Positions 60,528-64,000 of a DNA stretch of 64,000 nucleotides are shown piece by piece. The translations under genes and the position numbers were made by a program. The stretch is taken from positions 7,559,501 through 7,623,500 of the forward strand of contig CAJFCV020000005.1 of the NCBI GenBank assembly GCA_904066235.2, given 5' to 3'. Within the stretch, counting starts at the first letter, position 1. Each line of letters begins with the position of its first letter. The DNA comes from Bursaphelenchus xylophilus. Lineage: Eukaryota > Nematoda > Chromadorea > Rhabditida > Aphelenchoididae. The notes under the pieces were generated by a model. It saw only the letters and a list, made by a program, of their open reading frames with translations, had not been told where the DNA came from and did not search any database.

Positions 60528-61879
60528 ATGAGTAACAGACTCTACTGGCTACCTGGGACCTCTAAAGTTCCAGGACTTGTGTTGATCTTAACATTTTCGG
60601 TTATAAGTTGCAAGTTGGGGACGTTAAACTGGTCACAAAAGTATTTTGACGGCAATGATATCAGTCATGTCATGGAAAATCTGAAAAATAGGACGTTGAT
60701 GACTAAAGATGAGTGGAGTGGTTACTGTATGGCGAATCGAGGTGTTTGCGCGGAGAGGTTTGTCAAAATGAACGAAGCTTTCGTCCGTAAAATTGTTGTA
60801 AGTAGAGTGCTGTAAGTCGTTTTGACGCACTACGGTAAAATAGACTACTGAACGGTGTTCTTTATTCTACCACACTAATAATTCAGGTAATTTAGATTGC
60901 CAAAGACTATAAAATGATGAATTGCATTATGCCCAAGTGCATGAGTACAATTACTACGATGATTTATGCGTATTTAACGGATCCAGCGGCTTACAAACGG
61001 TTTGATTGGAATAACAGCCGCGGAATAAGGTAAAATACGGTCCCAAGGAGACCCATGCTCTTTCTATTTTCCAGTGCAACGCACCATGTCAACGATTTTG
61101 ACAGTTTATACACTTTTCAACACAATTTAAGAGTGACCAACGAAGATCTCAAGGGGTGGAGTATGAATGTGGCTATAAGAGATCCGCTGGATCGATTTAC
61201 CAGTGCTTGGGTTAACAAGTGCATAGAGTAGGTCATGAGTGACTCAGTAGTCGTATATGTTTATAGAGAACGGACCGAATTGGAGAGAGATAGTATACTT
61301 TATGGAGGAGGAGAGCTCTGTTATGGGTGTGGAGAAGACTTGGAATGCTTCCTTAAAGAACAATATAAACGAGCAATGCTATATACAAAAGGAGGAATGA
61401 CTCTGTTGTCGTATGAAGATCAACACACATTTCCTCAGAATTGGTAAGCAGAGTACTGTAAAAACATTATGGAAAAACATTATTTTTACAGTAATGAAAC
61501 ATGGCTAATATCTCATAAATTTCTACCTCCTCGTCATTTCAGGTTCTGCGATTTTGAACACCACCTCAGCGACTACAATGTAATCAAGCACACATCAAAC
61601 CGAAAAGGAAAGGAGGCCTTTCATAAGTGGTTTAGGATAATGTTGACGGCCAGAAAAGTCCCTCAAGAGAAGATAGATTTTATCTACAAACACATTCTAA
61701 CTCCACTTAATGCTAAGAAGACTAAACTCCGAGATCGACGACATGAGATTGTTAAACAACGAGCTGAAGATGCAAAATCTCGGCTATTACGAGACGAGAC
61801 CCTATACAATATTTTCATGGCTATGTTTATCCATGACTACATCATATTCGACTACGAGATTCCACAGAAAATATCTTAA
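60528..61879 (+). CDS. Golgi carbohydrate sulfotransferase (nematode family)
   Basis: Five exons (60528-60797, 60896-61029, 61075-61227, 61267-61443, 61543-61879) give 356 residues. A signal-anchor span near residues 14-33 (VPGLVLILTFSVISCKLGTL) makes it a type II Golgi protein. The donor-binding blocks are visible: MMNCIMPKCMSTITTMIYAY (5'-phosphosulfate side, Lys104) and NVAIRDPLDRFTSAWVNKC (3'-phosphate side, Arg170). A CYGCGEDLEC segment and FPQNW-FCDF near the C-terminal third match the worm Sulfotransfer_2 group. The family moves sulfate from PAPS to glycans or proteoglycans; the acceptor is unknown. It is not adjacent to the sulfatase. AATAAA at 61916. Confidence 0.88.
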
Positions 61880-62708
61880 TACTGTGTGATTCATGATACC
61901 ATAGCGTAAGAAGTTAATAAACGGGTAAACCTTGAGAAAAACGACGATATTATCCATGCCAGCGGGTGATGGTCTTCAACAGATCGCGCTTTTTACGTAA
62001 AATCTCCTATGCGACCAGCGATTACAATCGCGATTTTGCGAGGTAAATAAAATTCTTTCATAAAAAAGACGGCTTGATTTTACGTTTTCTTAGCTTATTT
62101 TGGTGCCTTGTATAATATAAATATAACTTGAATTGTACATTACTTGATTTTCCGCGAGGGCTCGCTTTTTTTAAATTTTAAAAATTCGCTGCTCGGATTT
62201 GACATAATTATCATGACTTCCATCACTCCATAATTCATTGCGCATAATCCGGTTTCCGAAATCTTTTAAACCGCAAGACACATGCAGAAATCGAATATTT
62301 CCTTATAAAAAGTTTCGTTTATTATTACATCGAATTGTTGAAAACAAAGTTTTAATGTTTGTCATGAGTAAAATAATGCATCTTCTCACTGATAACGTCC
62401 ATCAAAAAACTTCCTCCCGGTCCCGATGATCTCACTTTTCTTCCGTTTCCAACTGTTGGCCTCCGAAAAGGCCAAATTAATGGGCAAACAACGATAAATC
62501 TAAAACTATTTGTCACATAAATCGCGGGCGAGGTCCATTCCTCATTCTCGAGGCGGGTTCCCACTCTTCTCGACCTCCAAACAGTGACCGGGAGCTTTCT
62601 TTTGATGAATCACGGACATTCTCTTCTTCGGGGAAACACTTGACTCGTTCGGGACGAGTCTGACGCGCATCTCGGATCTTTTTTGTAGAACTCTTTTGTA
62701 GACGGCAG
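61880..62708. other. intergenic and 5' region of the catenin-like gene
   Basis: An AATAAA at 61916-61921 ends the sulfotransferase transcript. No gene is supported in the rest. The end holds two acceptor-like sequences (TTTTTTGTAG and CTTTTGTAG, about 62679-62701) just upstream of ATG 62709, suggesting trans-splicing of the next gene. Confidence 0.5.
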
Positions 62709-64000
62709 ATGACTCGACCGGTCCCTGTGGGCTCCAGAATGGACGTGGATCAAGACATTCGAGCGATCAAGGCCAGAATAAGAACAGAAACCCTTCATCG
62801 ATATCTGGCACCTTATATTAATGCTGTAAGTTGACTTTTAGGATGAGTAATACTGTTTTTCGTTTAGGTTCTGCAATTAAAACATGGTTTCCAACCGAGT
62901 GGATCGAAGGAAGTCAGTGCCAAGCAGTTACTACATGCAGTTCAGACAAAAACAGAATTTTTATTGAAGCATACAGATCAACTGATCGAGAAGAAGGCCA
63001 AACACATCACAAAAGAGTCGGCTCAAGACCTTGACAATGCTCTGAAAGGAGTTGAAACTACAGGTTTGTTATTAAAAATTTTTTTGTTCTGTATTTAGGA
63101 AGAAATTATATTATTTATGTTTCAGCCAACGATGTTCTTAAAGTCGGGCAGGTCTTTGCAGAAGACACAAGTCAAATTGAAGTCCGTCGACAGTTGGTTG
63201 CTGTTGCAGAAGATTTTATAAAAGCGTTAGCTGAACTTCTCCTTGCTGCGGACTTGGTGGAAGTTAATAATGTCAAAGAAAGGGTTAATACCGTAAGTAG
63301 TTTTTATTTCGACCTCAGAATTTAGGTAAAATTCTGAATCTTTATGCTGCTGATTAATTTGAAGGCTGACTGACACGATTTCAGGTCTATCTTCGGCTTG
63401 AAAATGCTCAGAAAGCCCCAACAAAGGAGACATTTATCCAAACGACCAAGAAATTGGAAGTGGATATCGATGATTTGATCGAGGTAACTCGCCGAAGACT
63501 TGAGAAATCTCGTGATCAAGATGACCGGGACAATCTCCAGGCTGCATTGCATCTCGTCAAGAGAAGTGTTCCCATTATGGTGACCTCTTCATTAGCTTCT
63601 TTCACGAACAAGAATTCGGCCGAAATCGAGGAAAATAAGAAATTTGCCTTCGGAAATCTGCAATCTGGACTTGAAGGGATTGTGGCAGTTTTGAACGGAC
63701 AAACTCCGAATAGAAGAGCCGGTCTGAGCTTGGGAGCAAATTTGGATCAACTTATTGATGGGTTGGAGACGTTCAGAGTGAGTTTTATACCTAAAATAAT
63801 ATAGTTTTTGTCATTTTTAGTTTCTTAGATAATATTTTTTCAAGATTTTATACCTTTTTTAGCATATTAATTTTTCTGTTGTTACCTAAAATAGTGTATT
63901 TTTGTCTTCCAGGCTAGTGTGGTCATCGATCCCAACCAGTATCGCAAGCATGAGCATCGCAAAAAGCTCGAAGAACTCCTCGAACGTATTGTGGTGATGT
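62709..64000 (+). CDS. alpha-catenin/vinculin-family protein (3' end missing)
   Basis: Five exons fit in the window (62709-62825, 62868-63063, 63126-63292, 63385-63777, 63913 to the edge), encoding about the first 320 residues in one frame. ARIRTETLHRYLAPYINAVL resembles the N-terminal helix of alpha-catenins. A string of long helices follows (DLDNALKGVETTANDVLKVG, RRQLVAVAEDFIKALAELLL, DLIEVTRRRLEKSRDQDDRD, AALHLVKRSVPIMVTSSLAS, HPD-like linker replaced). The order and spacing match the beta-catenin-binding and first vinculin-homology domains of alpha-catenin or alpha-catulin. These proteins link cadherin adhesion to actin. I cannot decide between alpha-catenin (hmp-1 type) and catulin (ctn-1 type) from this half. 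An in-frame second ATG is at 62739. The gene continues past base 64000. Confidence 0.85.

Noticed and set aside
1..64000. CRISPR arrays, bacterial operons or prophage
   Set aside because: No regularly spaced direct repeats or ribosome-binding sites are present. Spliced genes show that the DNA is eukaryotic.

Overview
The window is nuclear DNA from a eukaryote, most likely a nematode. The evidence is many short introns (about 35-60 bases) with GT donors and U-rich TTTTCAG/TTTTAG acceptors, acceptor-like sequences just upstream of many start codons (as expected for spliced-leader trans-splicing), AATAAA poly(A) signals, and gene families typical of nematodes: a PMT-2 phosphoethanolamine methyltransferase, a short SH2-tyrosine kinase of the FER/FES type, a ZHP/RNF212-like RING protein and a worm-type carbohydrate sulfotransferase. 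I cannot name the species. All exon coordinates were worked out by hand from splice signals and reading-frame continuity. Every intact gene model closes in frame except the last, which runs off the right edge.

Layout. Bases 1-18.2 kb are a gene desert with decayed inverted-repeat elements and two doubtful coding fragments. 18.2-21.0 kb (+) is a secreted sulfatase. 23.2-26.4 kb (-) holds pmt-2 followed closely by a BAR-domain gene, in an operon-like arrangement. 28.05-28.5 kb (-) is a small secreted protein, divergent from a CDK5RAP3 homologue (28.8-30.8 kb, +). 31.0-37.1 kb contains a near-perfect 4,074-bp direct tandem duplication. It has left one full CDK5RAP3 gene plus a 5'-truncated copy, and one full ankyrin-repeat (IkB/BCL3-like) gene plus a 5'-truncated copy. 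37.25-38.42 kb is a 1.2-kb nested palindrome (fold-back element). 38.5-39.7 kb (-) is an EGF-repeat type I membrane protein, and 40.9-43.3 kb (-) is an Rh-type ammonium channel. 43.3-52.4 kb is a second gene desert. The dense right end (all +) has a small heat-shock protein with a signal peptide, a small single-pass membrane protein, a ZHP/RNF212-like RING protein, an SH2-kinase, a sulfotransferase, and the 5' half of an alpha-catenin/vinculin-family gene.

Functional themes are loose, as expected for a eukaryotic chromosome: sulfate chemistry (sulfatase and sulfotransferase, not adjacent), the ER/UFMylation stress pathway (CDK5RAP3), phosphocholine synthesis (pmt-2) and meiosis (ZHP-like). 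The most notable items are the 4-kb tandem duplication that splits two genes, the giant palindrome beside the EGF gene, the SH2 domain that lacks its phosphotyrosine-binding arginine, the Phe-for-Trp change in all three CDK5RAP3 IDWG-type motifs, and the secreted alpha-crystallin protein. I found no CRISPR array, rRNA or convincing tRNA.
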